Virus record (IMG/VR): IMGVR_UViG_3300042558_002764
Coordinates: 1 to 64,000 of that record
Source: a virus
Length of the DNA: 64,000 nucleotides
Direction: 5' to 3' (one strand)
Part shown: one piece after another, positions 25,633 through 33,881 of the stretch
Layout of the letters: each line of letters opens with the position of its first letter
Position numbering within the stretch: the stretch's first letter is position 1
Position numbers and translations under genes: made by a program
The notes under the pieces: model-generated
Databases searched by the model: none
What the model was told of the DNA's origin: nothing
The model's input: the letters and a program-made list of their open reading frames with translations, nothing else

Positions 25633-28533
25633 TTAATCAACTAAGGCTATGTTTTTAGAATCTAAATTTTCTTTTTTATCGGATAATCTATCATTAACCA
25701 TATAATCGGGTGAAATACCTTTTTTCTGCCAAAACTTTAATTCATCATCACTCATTGTCATAAGTTCTTCTAAACTATCTTGGTCTCCAGGTTCAGATGG
25801 TATGCCCGATACTAATCCCAACTCACTTCTAGTAAAAAATTGTTTATCAGCCGGGTCAGTTATCAATAAACTTTCTCTAATATGTAAATTAAAAACTACC
25901 AATAAAGGTTCTACTTTTTTATTAAAAGAATCTATATATTTTGGGACATTATAATTTCCTTTCATATTTGGATTTTTTTCCATTTCGTCAGAAGTAATCA
26001 AATAAGAGTTAAAAACTAAAGTACCTTCAGGTGGGTCATTTTTAGTTTTTTTAACTTGGATGTCTCCATGTGATTTTTTTGTACCGTTATTAACATAGTA
26101 AACTTGGTCCCCCAATTGAGGTTCAATTCCTTCTTTAATTAAAAGTTCCATGTGAGCTTGTCTAGGTAAATCAGCTCCATTTTTATTTGAACCTCTATTC
26201 TTATATTGTTTAAAAGTTTTTTTAACTTTTGATTTATTAGCAATATCGGCTAAAGGAATATCCATATTATAAATCTTTTCAAGGTATTCATTATAATAAT
26301 CTACAAAAGATTTTCCATCACCATTTAATAACATTTTAATACCATTGTTCAAAAATGTTTTAATATATTTTTGAATCATTTTACCTTTAATAGTATTACC
26401 TGTTAATTTAATTTTACCATTTGGTTTAAGAGTGGCATAATTTTTACGTGATAAATTAATTGTTGCCGGCCATACCTCATCAATATCAAGACCCATAGCT
26501 TCATACATATAACGGTCATTATATTCCATTACATCAGCATCAATACCTTTATATTCTTTCCCCTCCTCAACAAATCTATGGAGACCTTTACCAATGTAAG
26601 TATGTGATAATACTTTATCATCATAAGAAAAGTTTACACCATCAGTATCTAATACCAAAGGGTCGTAACCTCTTTCCATAAAAAATTTAATCATGTGTCT
26701 TAGGTATTGTCTACCTGTACAAGTAATAGTTTCACCAATATCAATATCACCCCAAGGAAAAATATAAGGTGCTGAAATAGAACCAAAAGCAGAGTTATTG
26801 AAAATTTTAATCGGTAATTGTTTTTTATCAAATTTACCGGCTAATTTGTCATCACCCTCAGCTCTATATTTGTTCATTAAATTTTTATATAAATTACGAG
26901 TATCAGACAAGTATTTTATCATTGCTTTTAAAGCACCAGATACATCTACATCAGGAAAAACATTATGTGTTAATTGGATTGATGGGTAAAGTGAAGCGTA
27001 GTCAAATTTAGCAATATTCTTACTATACCCCAAGTTTAATAATCTAGATAACCCCCCAACAAAATCTCTTTTTGGTGATACGTCTGGTAAAGCTAAATTA
27101 TTTTCATAAGACCATGCCATCATTAAAGTTTTCCACATTGTTGCGGTACCCATTGTAATTGAACGAACAAAGTTAGTCGGAACTAAAGCTGCGGTTAAGA
27201 ATCCTGCTTGTGCATAAATGTCATCAACTTGTTCAGTTTCCCAAAGGTCATCATGAAGATATTCTTTAATTAAAAATTGACCGTCAACTATATTCCAAGT
27301 GTCTTCATAGGCATCAATAATTTCACCTTCAATTTCTTTCGGGTTTGGTTTATTTCCGTCTAATGAATACCACTGACCACTAGTCGGGTTATAATGATAT
27401 TTTTTATTTTCTTTCCAAATCTTACCTAATTGAGCTCCATCAATATAAACACGGTTGGGTCTTTCGATATTAGCCTCCTTAGCAATATATTTCAAACCAC
27501 CTTCTTGTAAATTTGAATTTAAAGCCATCGCCTGTCTAACTCTGTGGTAAGTGTCCATCACATTATAACCCCATAGTTGGGTTTGTTCATATTCCTCAGT
27601 TTCAGCACCCAATTTTAAACTAGCTTTTTTTCTAGATGCTTTAATCATTGGATGTTTTGTTTTAATAATGTCGTCAGTATTTAAACCTAAAAGTTGAGCA
27701 CGTCCAGGAATTAATGTTTTCTTAACTTCAATCTTTCTTGTTTTTGGGTGTGTGTATTTTTGTTCTTCTGTTCTGCCTATAAGGTAAGTCCAGTCAAAGT
27801 TTTCTGAGTTGTAACCAATAATAACTGTTGGTTCTAGTTCATGTATAATTTCAAAAAATTCTTTTAACATTTTTTTTTCACCCTCTTTAGTATACTCACC
27901 GTCATTGTCGTAAGCAGTTAAAAGTTTTTGGAACCCACGATTATCTTTAATCCCAATCATAAAAGCATGCCCTTCTGCTGGGTCAAGACTTGTGGTCTCA
28001 ATATCGAATGTTAATTTGTGAACTTCTGTGTAATCCTCATAACCTTTAAATAATCTTTTACCTGTTTGAATCATGAATTGTTCTACAGGGGGTAAAATTT
28101 GTATTAATCTTTTATCTCTATCCCAAGGATTGATTCCACCTTTTTTAAAGAAATTAATTAGGTCACGGTAAGTACCTGTTGTTTTAACCAAAAAACTAAA
28201 ACCATCTTCAAGTCTTTCGTTATCATCAGTATTTAATTTTTGTGTACTTATACCATATTTTTTGGCCTCACGTCTAATGACATCTAGGTCATCACCGTAA
28301 AAACCACTTCCTCTTAATGATTTGGTCCAACAAAAAGGTGTAAATTTTTGGACTTTAATTTTTTTACCCTTATTAGGGTCATCGATAATTAAATAAACTT
28401 TGTTGGTTTCGTCAATTGACCAATCGTCTGTTTGGTCTAATTCAATTGAGACAATATATTTTTCAGGGTCATGTCCTTCTAAAAATAATTTAATGTCTTC
28501 AGGGGTTGCCTGTTTGATTTTTTCTTTTTTCAT
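25633..28533 (-). CDS. polB: DNA polymerase, family B
   Basis: A 966-residue replicative polymerase. The 3'-5' exonuclease domain shows LTFDIETTSLD (Exo I, near residue 176), IIGYNSENFDWTYL (Exo II) and YNVMDTYHRV (Exo III). The polymerase core has motif A KFDYASLYPSIQL near 510, motif B KIFNNSAFGSI, and motif C LVLDTDGVNFSYDD near 629. Motif C has Gly where T4 and most family members have Ser (DTDS). It is somewhat longer than T4 gp43 (898). It is preceded by an intergenic stretch shared with the divergent sulfotransferase-like gene. Confidence 0.95.
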   Translation of the reverse strand: MKKEKIKQATPEDIKLFLEGHDPEKYIVSIELDQTDDWSIDETNKVYLIIDDPNKGKKIKVQKFTPFCWTKSLRGSGFYGDDLDVIRREAKKYGISTQKLNTDDNERLEDGFSFLVKTTGTYRDLINFFKKGGINPWDRDKRLIQILPPVEQFMIQTGKRLFKGYEDYTEVHKLTFDIETTSLDPAEGHAFMIGIKDNRGFQKLLTAYDNDGEYTKEGEKKMLKEFFEIIHELEPTVIIGYNSENFDWTYLIGRTEEQKYTHPKTRKIEVKKTLIPGRAQLLGLNTDDIIKTKHPMIKASRKKASLKLGAETEEYEQTQLWGYNVMDTYHRVRQAMALNSNLQEGGLKYIAKEANIERPNRVYIDGAQLGKIWKENKKYHYNPTSGQWYSLDGNKPNPKEIEGEIIDAYEDTWNIVDGQFLIKEYLHDDLWETEQVDDIYAQAGFLTAALVPTNFVRSITMGTATMWKTLMMAWSYENNLALPDVSPKRDFVGGLSRLLNLGYSKNIAKFDYASLYPSIQLTHNVFPDVDVSGALKAMIKYLSDTRNLYKNLMNKYRAEGDDKLAGKFDKKQLPIKIFNNSAFGSISAPYIFPWGDIDIGETITCTGRQYLRHMIKFFMERGYDPLVLDTDGVNFSYDDKVLSHTYIGKGLHRFVEEGKEYKGIDADVMEYNDRYMYEAMGLDIDEVWPATINLSRKNYATLKPNGKIKLTGNTIKGKMIQKYIKTFLNNGIKMLLNGDGKSFVDYYNEYLEKIYNMDIPLADIANKSKVKKTFKQYKNRGSNKNGADLPRQAHMELLIKEGIEPQLGDQVYYVNNGTKKSHGDIQVKKTKNDPPEGTLVFNSYLITSDEMEKNPNMKGNYNVPKYIDSFNKKVEPLLVVFNLHIRESLLITDPADKQFFTRSELGLVSGIPSEPGDQDSLEELMTMSDDELKFWQKKGISPDYMVNDRLSDKKENLDSKNIALVD

Positions 28534-28617
28534 AAACTTTTTTGATTTTTGGTACGGGGTAAATCTTAACCTCTCGTTATTTTATTAATTATACTACATT
28601 TATAAATAAAAACAAAT

Positions 28618-28625
28618 ATATTTAT
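28618..28625 (+). promoter_or_regulatory. ATATTTAT element before the sulfotransferase-like gene
   Basis: AATATATTTATGATAAAA precedes the ATG by 14 bases on the plus strand. It gives this isolated plus-strand gene its own late-type element. Confidence 0.45.
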
Positions 28626-28639
28626 GATAAAAATAAGTT

Positions 28640-29419
28640 ATGTTTTTAAATAAAATAAATGTAAATAAATTAGATAATATAAAATATTTTGTTTTTTGTA
28701 GTGGAAAAACAGGGTCTAGAACTTTATTTGGTGGTATGAAAAATAAGTTTGGTTCTAACTCTGTCATACATTTACACAGTACGGCTCATTTTAAAGGTGG
28801 TCACCCAAGACACGGTGATGTAAAAAAATTAATTACTGACAGCTCAAAAAAATTTGATAAAATCTATATTATAGATTCTTACAGGGAACCTTTTGAAAGG
28901 GGTATTTCCTCTTTTTTTCAGAACATAGACAAACATTGTCCTAATTGGCGCTCAATGTCAGTTGACGAGATTATCATTTTTTTTAATGAAAATAAATTAT
29001 ACCTTTTGGATATATATCATTCTTATCACGAATCGTGGGGTTATTTTAACATCCCTGTTGACGTAAGCTTTGATTTTGAAAAAGGTTATATTATTAGGGA
29101 ACATGAAAATATGGTTTTTGTTAAAACCAGATTAAAAGAATCTCACAGATGGAATCAGATATTTTCGGAAGTATTTGGGTCAGATATTAACTTTAATTAT
29201 GAAAATGATTCTAGTGACAAAGATTATTTTACACTATATTCCGAATTTAAACAAAAATATAAATTACCACAAGAAATTAAAAATAATTTTTTATCTATTT
29301 TAAAGTCTGATTTAAATGACTTAAATAGAACTACCCCTTTTTATTTGACTTGGTCTGAGATGAAAAAGTTTATGACTAAAACAGAGATAAGTAATTACTT
29401 AAAAAAGTGGATTTATTAA
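28640..29419 (+). CDS. Sulfotransferase-like protein (capsular polysaccharide type)
   Basis: A 259-residue protein of the putative capsular polysaccharide synthesis (sulfotransferase-like) group. FVFCSGKTGSRTLFGGM (residues 17-33) is the 5'-phosphosulfate loop. IIDSYREPFERGISSFF, with Arg82 and Ser90, matches the 3'-phosphate-binding Arg/Ser of PAPS-dependent sulfotransferases. It would transfer sulfate from PAPS to a sugar hydroxyl. It stands alone on the plus strand between polymerase and the second glycan island, which also encodes an APS kinase that makes PAPS. Family fit is moderate; the substrate is unknown. Confidence 0.68.
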   Translation: MFLNKINVNKLDNIKYFVFCSGKTGSRTLFGGMKNKFGSNSVIHLHSTAHFKGGHPRHGDVKKLITDSSKKFDKIYIIDSYREPFERGISSFFQNIDKHCPNWRSMSVDEIIIFFNENKLYLLDIYHSYHESWGYFNIPVDVSFDFEKGYIIREHENMVFVKTRLKESHRWNQIFSEVFGSDINFNYENDSSDKDYFTLYSEFKQKYKLPQEIKNNFLSILKSDLNDLNRTTPFYLTWSEMKKFMTKTEISNYLKKWIY

Positions 29420-29449
29420 AATTCATTATTAAATATTGGCATTATAAAA

Positions 29450-30313
29450 TTATGTGTTTAAAATTATTTTTTTTAAGAATCCTTTAATACTTTCTTTTGA
29501 ATACGAATTTTTTATTTTATCACCAATTAACCAAGGTTCTTTAAATTTTTTTAAATATTCCTCATTGTTATTATCCAAATAAATAATATATTCAATCATT
29601 TCGTTTTCATTTTTAAAATCATAATAATTTATAAAACTATTTGTGTTAAAGTCTTCATGTACTAATGGATTTCCCCAATATATAGGAATTGTATTTGCCA
29701 ACATAGCGTTAGTTAATTTTTCAGAAGTATATCCTAGATATTCAACATTCTCAAAAGCTAAGGAAAATTTGTATTTTTTTTGGAAATCTAACTTATCAAT
29801 AACACCTTCATTACCTATGTTATTGAGGAATCTACCACCTGAGTCGACTTTTTTATATTTACTTAATTTAAGAAAAAAATCATTTCTAAAAGAACATAAT
29901 GGGTTAGATACAACAAAATTACAAAAATCCCTATTACACGAATCATCAATAATATTTTTATTTTCTAATTGGTAATAACTGTCACCCCATATAACATATA
30001 ATGGTAACCTAAAATGATTATCACGTTCAATCCAATCATAACTCATCGAATAATCACATTCATTATAGTTTGGGTGAACTGGTTCTCCAGAATAAAAAAT
30101 TTTCTTACAATTATAATCTCTGTGTTTGACACCTCTTTTGTTATTAAAATAACAACCGTTTTCATCAAAAACTGAAAAAAATAAAATGTCTGGATTTTCA
30201 CTTATTGTAACATCAAAATCTTCTTTTAGTAAATTAAAAAATGGATTATTTAATTTATCAAATCCTGACCAAAAATCAGAAAAATTTATTTTTAATTTAT
30301 TGGAATTTGTCAT
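29450..30313 (-). CDS. Fucosyltransferase family 10, second copy
   Basis: A 287-residue protein. The GT10 donor motif is clear: FSLAFENVEYLGYTSEKLTN, then NTIPIYWGNPLVHEDFN. FVVSNPLCSFRNDFFLKL and GGRFLNNIG precede it, as in alpha-1,3-fucosyltransferases of bacteria and their DUF relatives. It differs strongly from the first GT10 protein at 12407-13165, so it is not a recent duplicate. Donor supply would come from the gmd/fcl genes 17 kb away. The gene end overlaps the next by 17 bases. Confidence 0.85.
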   Translation of the reverse strand: MTNSNKLKINFSDFWSGFDKLNNPFFNLLKEDFDVTISENPDILFFSVFDENGCYFNNKRGVKHRDYNCKKIFYSGEPVHPNYNECDYSMSYDWIERDNHFRLPLYVIWGDSYYQLENKNIIDDSCNRDFCNFVVSNPLCSFRNDFFLKLSKYKKVDSGGRFLNNIGNEGVIDKLDFQKKYKFSLAFENVEYLGYTSEKLTNAMLANTIPIYWGNPLVHEDFNTNSFINYYDFKNENEMIEYIIYLDNNNEEYLKKFKEPWLIGDKIKNSYSKESIKGFLKKIILNT

Positions 30314-32006
30314 TTAAATACGTTTTTATTTCATTTTCAAAATATTTAGAGTTACCATTTATTCCATGACTTTTAACTAAATATCTAGATAATGATTCAT
30401 CTATGAATCCTATTTTTTTATTATTGTAACCCAACCTTAACCAAAGTTCCCAATCGTCTAAACAATCGCCTAGTTCAAGAATTTTATTGTCATAACACCC
30501 TAATTCTATTAAAGTTTTTTTATTAAACATTGCCATAGCATCTATATAGTTATTTTTTTTTAAATCATGGTAATTAAATACTTTGTTAGATATATGATAT
30601 ATAAAATTATTTAATTCATCAAAACAATCTATTTTAGAATAAACAGCATCTAAATCGTTTGATTTTAAATAATTTAGGTGTTTGATTAGGCAATCTTCAT
30701 ATATCTCATTATCAGCATCTAACATAAAAACATAATCACCTAATGATTCTCTTATCGCTATATTTCTAGTATCTACTGTACCAGTATTTTTTTCTTTCTT
30801 TATTATAGTAAGGTTTATATCTTTGTTTAAAAAATTTATTATTTTTTTTAATGAATTGTCCGATGAATTATCATCAATAACTAAAACCTCAATATTTTTT
30901 AATTTATTTTTAATTACGGATTTTATTGATTTCTCAATGTATTTCTCATAGTTATATGAAGTTATTATTACAGTTATTTCTGACTTTGTTAAATTATGAT
31001 TTTTTATTATCTCATATTTATTTGTTAACAAGGATATATTTTTAATTTTTTTAGAAATTAATAATTTTTTTTCATATTTTTTTATAAAAAACTCACCATC
31101 AACAAAGTTATAAATTTTATGAAATCCAAATGGGTCGTCATAAAAATTTAAATTATCTTTAAAATTGTATGAAGGTTCTATACTAAATTTTTTGGTGTCA
31201 CCCATATCTTTATAGTAAAGATGGTTATATATTGAATAATAAACATCTTCTGGTATTTTTTCTAAGTCGTCAAATCCATTGGTAATTATTTTTTTAAAAT
31301 TTTTATCGTTTAGTGCTTTTTTTATTAAACTAATACTTCTTAGTGATAACCCACCGTTTCCTTGTGTCATATTAATAAATGTAATATTTGTTATCATTTT
31401 TTGAATTCCTTTAGTATGGTCCAATCCCCAGTTAGCCCCTAAATAGTCAAATTCTAAAAAGTAATCATCAAAATTTTTATAAATAAAAGTATCTGTTTGG
31501 TAAATTAAAACTTTTTCACAATCAATCTCATCCCAAAAGTTAATATCTAGTAATAAGTTGTTATAATCGTTTCTATTTAATTCTCTTTTAATTAATCTAA
31601 TTTCTATTTCTAAACTAATTTGGTTACAAATAGATTTAATTTGTTTGTAATTATTTTGGTGACAATAAATAATGTGACCCCAACCGTCACCCAATTTTTG
31701 AATGGTGTTTTTTATAACAAATTCATTATGGTCTAAATTTCTGGTTTCAATTATTAATGATTTCTTTTTTGATGATTTATCTATTTTTGGAAATTCTTTT
31801 GGTAGATGATTTGTTATATTTTTACAAATTTCTATGAATTTGGTAAAATCTATTTTATTGCCATAAATAATTCTATTCTCAAATTGTCCATGATTTAAAT
31901 AATGTGTATTAGCATCATTTTTTGTTTTAAGACCAGCGTTTCTTAAATCTTCATAATACCCCAAATAGAATTCCCAATCAAAATCTTCAGGTAATTTATT
32001 TTTCAT
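30297..32006 (-). CDS. Three-module glycosyltransferase (YL-repeat, DUF5672-like, GT2)
   Basis: A 569-residue protein with three parts. Residues 1-50 hold DFDWEFYLGYYEDLRNAG followed by HYLNHGQFENR, a short module common at the start of glycan-synthesis proteins. Residues about 80-250 carry VLIYQTDTFIYKNF, DYLGANWG and GNGGLSLRS, the DUF5672 (GT-like) signature. Residues about 330-569 are a GT2 domain: EITVIITSYNYEKYIEK, VLVIDDNSSDNSLK, YVFMLDADNEIYED. It probably makes more than one glycosidic bond. Gene overlap with the next is 11 bases. Confidence 0.8.
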   Translation of the reverse strand: MKNKLPEDFDWEFYLGYYEDLRNAGLKTKNDANTHYLNHGQFENRIIYGNKIDFTKFIEICKNITNHLPKEFPKIDKSSKKKSLIIETRNLDHNEFVIKNTIQKLGDGWGHIIYCHQNNYKQIKSICNQISLEIEIRLIKRELNRNDYNNLLLDINFWDEIDCEKVLIYQTDTFIYKNFDDYFLEFDYLGANWGLDHTKGIQKMITNITFINMTQGNGGLSLRSISLIKKALNDKNFKKIITNGFDDLEKIPEDVYYSIYNHLYYKDMGDTKKFSIEPSYNFKDNLNFYDDPFGFHKIYNFVDGEFFIKKYEKKLLISKKIKNISLLTNKYEIIKNHNLTKSEITVIITSYNYEKYIEKSIKSVIKNKLKNIEVLVIDDNSSDNSLKKIINFLNKDINLTIIKKEKNTGTVDTRNIAIRESLGDYVFMLDADNEIYEDCLIKHLNYLKSNDLDAVYSKIDCFDELNNFIYHISNKVFNYHDLKKNNYIDAMAMFNKKTLIELGCYDNKILELGDCLDDWELWLRLGYNNKKIGFIDESLSRYLVKSHGINGNSKYFENEIKTYLNDKFQ

Positions 32007-32463
32007 TTGTTTTATTTTTAATATCTTTTTTAATTCTTATATATTTATACCACAATCTTTCATGACCAAAATATATAAATGGCTTCATAATAAGTTCACC
32101 AACACCAAGCAATGTCGAAACCTCAATTGTCACACCTAACGAATATGCAACGACAACTGTAGTTAAGGTTCCTAAAAATCTATAACTAACTGTTTTTAAA
32201 ATATGTCTAATTAAAACAGATTCTTCTTTTATAGTTTTTATATATGCGACATTATTTTCGACACTACAATAACCAACACAACTAACATGCCATTTATAAT
32301 CATTAATTTCCGGTAACCAATCTTTAGTTGTTTGAGTGTGTCCATCAATAATGATGTCTGAAACTAATGTCTCGTTACCGTTTTCAATTAATCTCCATCT
32401 TCCATCATCAGTTTTTGAATCTGTGTTAAATCTGATTTGATAAGTTTTACTTTGTATTTGCAT
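31996..32463 (-). CDS. DUF2061 membrane protein
   Basis: A 155-residue protein. The N-terminal half is soluble and beta-rich, and the C-terminal half is the DUF2061 domain: SVLIRHILKTVSYRFLGT, then VVVAYSLGVTIEVSTLLG, then PFIYFGHERLWYKY, with two membrane segments. DUF2061 proteins often neighbour sulfate-assimilation genes in Bacteroidota (from memory, not checked), and an APS kinase gene lies just upstream here. The N-terminal addition is not part of the usual domain. It may have a role in sulfate transport or modification, or in anchoring glycan enzymes. Confidence 0.75.
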   Translation of the reverse strand: MQIQSKTYQIRFNTDSKTDDGRWRLIENGNETLVSDIIIDGHTQTTKDWLPEINDYKWHVSCVGYCSVENNVAYIKTIKEESVLIRHILKTVSYRFLGTLTTVVVAYSLGVTIEVSTLLGVGELIMKPFIYFGHERLWYKYIRIKKDIKNKTNEK

Positions 32464-32911
32464 ATGTTAAAAAATTAATTATATAATCTTGTATCGATTC
32501 GTCCACCATATCCTTCCATTTGTCGTCTCCTTTAGCGATTGAGTTTCTTATTCCTGTTGCAGATATGAATCCGATATTATCTGGCGGTGTAAATTCATTT
32601 ATTTCATACCCAACACCTCTACCGTAATTAACGGATTCAATATCAGGAATAATGATAACTTTAACATCATCACCTTTTGAGTTATGATATTCTTCAATCA
32701 TCTTTACCGTTTGTTTAGTGGTAAATGGATTTTTATCATCAGGTTCAATATCCCTAACCATTATTAAAGCTGGTATTCCCTCATTTAACTTTTGTTGTAT
32801 TAGGTTAACATGTCCGTAGTGGTATGGTTGATATCGACCTATAAAAATAGCGTATTTTTTATCTTTATTTGTGGTGGGTTGTCCACCGTGGTTTTTCTTT
32901 TCCCAACTCAT
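32447..32911 (-). CDS. NadM-like nucleotidyltransferase (adenylyltransferase)
   Basis: A 154-residue protein. GRYQPYHYGHVNLI is the HxGH ATP-binding motif, NPFTTKQTVKMIEEYH follows, and ISATGIRNSIAKGD is the ISxTxxR motif, all in the order of archaeal-type NMN adenylyltransferase (NadM). The direct reading is NAD synthesis or salvage, seen in other large phages. Next to an APS kinase, an alternative is activation of another substrate such as sulfate; the NadM-type C-terminus (DESIQDYIINF) favours the NMN enzyme. It overlaps the DUF2061 gene by 17 bases. Confidence 0.75.
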   Translation of the reverse strand: MSWEKKNHGGQPTTNKDKKYAIFIGRYQPYHYGHVNLIQQKLNEGIPALIMVRDIEPDDKNPFTTKQTVKMIEEYHNSKGDDVKVIIIPDIESVNYGRGVGYEINEFTPPDNIGFISATGIRNSIAKGDDKWKDMVDESIQDYIINFLTYANTK

Positions 32912-32915
32912 AGTT

Positions 32916-33881
32916 TTATTTTTTTATTTTAGGGTGTAATTGTAATTCATTTAAACACTTTTCCCAATTTTCAAACAACATACCTCTATCATCGATATAG
33001 ACAGTTGCCGGGAATTTATGGTTAGAAACCTCAGTTATGTATTTAGATAAACCATATTTTTCTAACCAAGGGTTGATAACCTCTTTTGGTCTTGATGAGA
33101 GAATTTTAAGGATATAACCCTCTTCATGTAATTTCTTAAGAGATTCTTCAGTACCTTCCATGGGAGGGTCGTAAGCATTGCCTAAACCTTTAAATCCTTT
33201 AGAATATTTATGAATAACACCATCAAAATCAATTGCGATGGTATTTCTTTTATCTAAGTTGTTTACTTCCTTCAAATTAGATTCAATGATACCTAAGTCT
33301 TTTAAGTCTACTATAATCACGTCAGTACATTGTTCTATCGACCATTTATCAGTGTCTAGTGTTCTAAATGGTTTAATTGGTTCTTCGTATGGTGAGTCTA
33401 TTCCAGTAAATTGTTTAATTTCACCTGCTCTCGCTTTTTTATATAACCCTTTAGGGTCACGTTGTTCACAAATATCTAAATCTGCTTTTACATAAACCTC
33501 TAAAAAGTTATCTCTACCAATAATATCTTTTGCTTTTTCTCTTTCTTCTCTAAATGGTGAAATAAATGCTGTAATAACAATTACACCAGAATCAGATAAA
33601 AGTTTAGCTACCTCAGCAATTCTCCTAATATTTTCTTTTCTGTCATCATCAGAAAAACCTAAATCTTTGTTAAGGCCCATTCTAATATTATCACCATCTA
33701 AGATATAAGCTAATTTACCTTCTTTTTGGAGTCTAAGTGCTAATTCATTTGCTATTGTTGATTTACCTGACGCTGATAACCCAGTTAACCAAATAACTGG
33801 CGATTTTTGTTTAATAAGTTTTTGCCTATCTTCTTTTGTTACCACATGTTTGTGTTCTATTAAATTTGTATTCATTTTCAT
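32916..33881 (-). CDS. cysC: APS kinase fused to a HAD-type phosphatase domain
   Basis: A 321-residue fusion. Residues 1-200 are a full adenylyl-sulfate kinase: P-loop GLSASGKST (34-42), DGDNIRMGLNKDLGFS, RIAEVAKLL, TAFISPFREER and QFTGIDSPYEEP. It phosphorylates APS to PAPS. Residues about 209-321 form a HAD domain with DFDG (Asp218, Asp220), LSSRP near 262 and IDDRG near 297, all catalytic positions kept. The kinase-phosphatase layout recalls T4 polynucleotide kinase, but the kinase half is clearly CysC. It overlaps the upstream glycosyltransferase gene by an ATGA. Confidence 0.88.
   Translation of the reverse strand: MKMNTNLIEHKHVVTKEDRQKLIKQKSPVIWLTGLSASGKSTIANELALRLQKEGKLAYILDGDNIRMGLNKDLGFSDDDRKENIRRIAEVAKLLSDSGVIVITAFISPFREEREKAKDIIGRDNFLEVYVKADLDICEQRDPKGLYKKARAGEIKQFTGIDSPYEEPIKPFRTLDTDKWSIEQCTDVIIVDLKDLGIIESNLKEVNNLDKRNTIAIDFDGVIHKYSKGFKGLGNAYDPPMEGTEESLKKLHEEGYILKILSSRPKEVINPWLEKYGLSKYITEVSNHKFPATVYIDDRGMLFENWEKCLNELQLHPKIKK

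Noticed and set aside
32447-32911. ATP sulfurylase
   Set aside because: The context with APS kinase suggested it, but the ISATGIR motif and C-terminal helix follow NadM, and no sulfurylase-specific motif is seen; kept only as an alternative.
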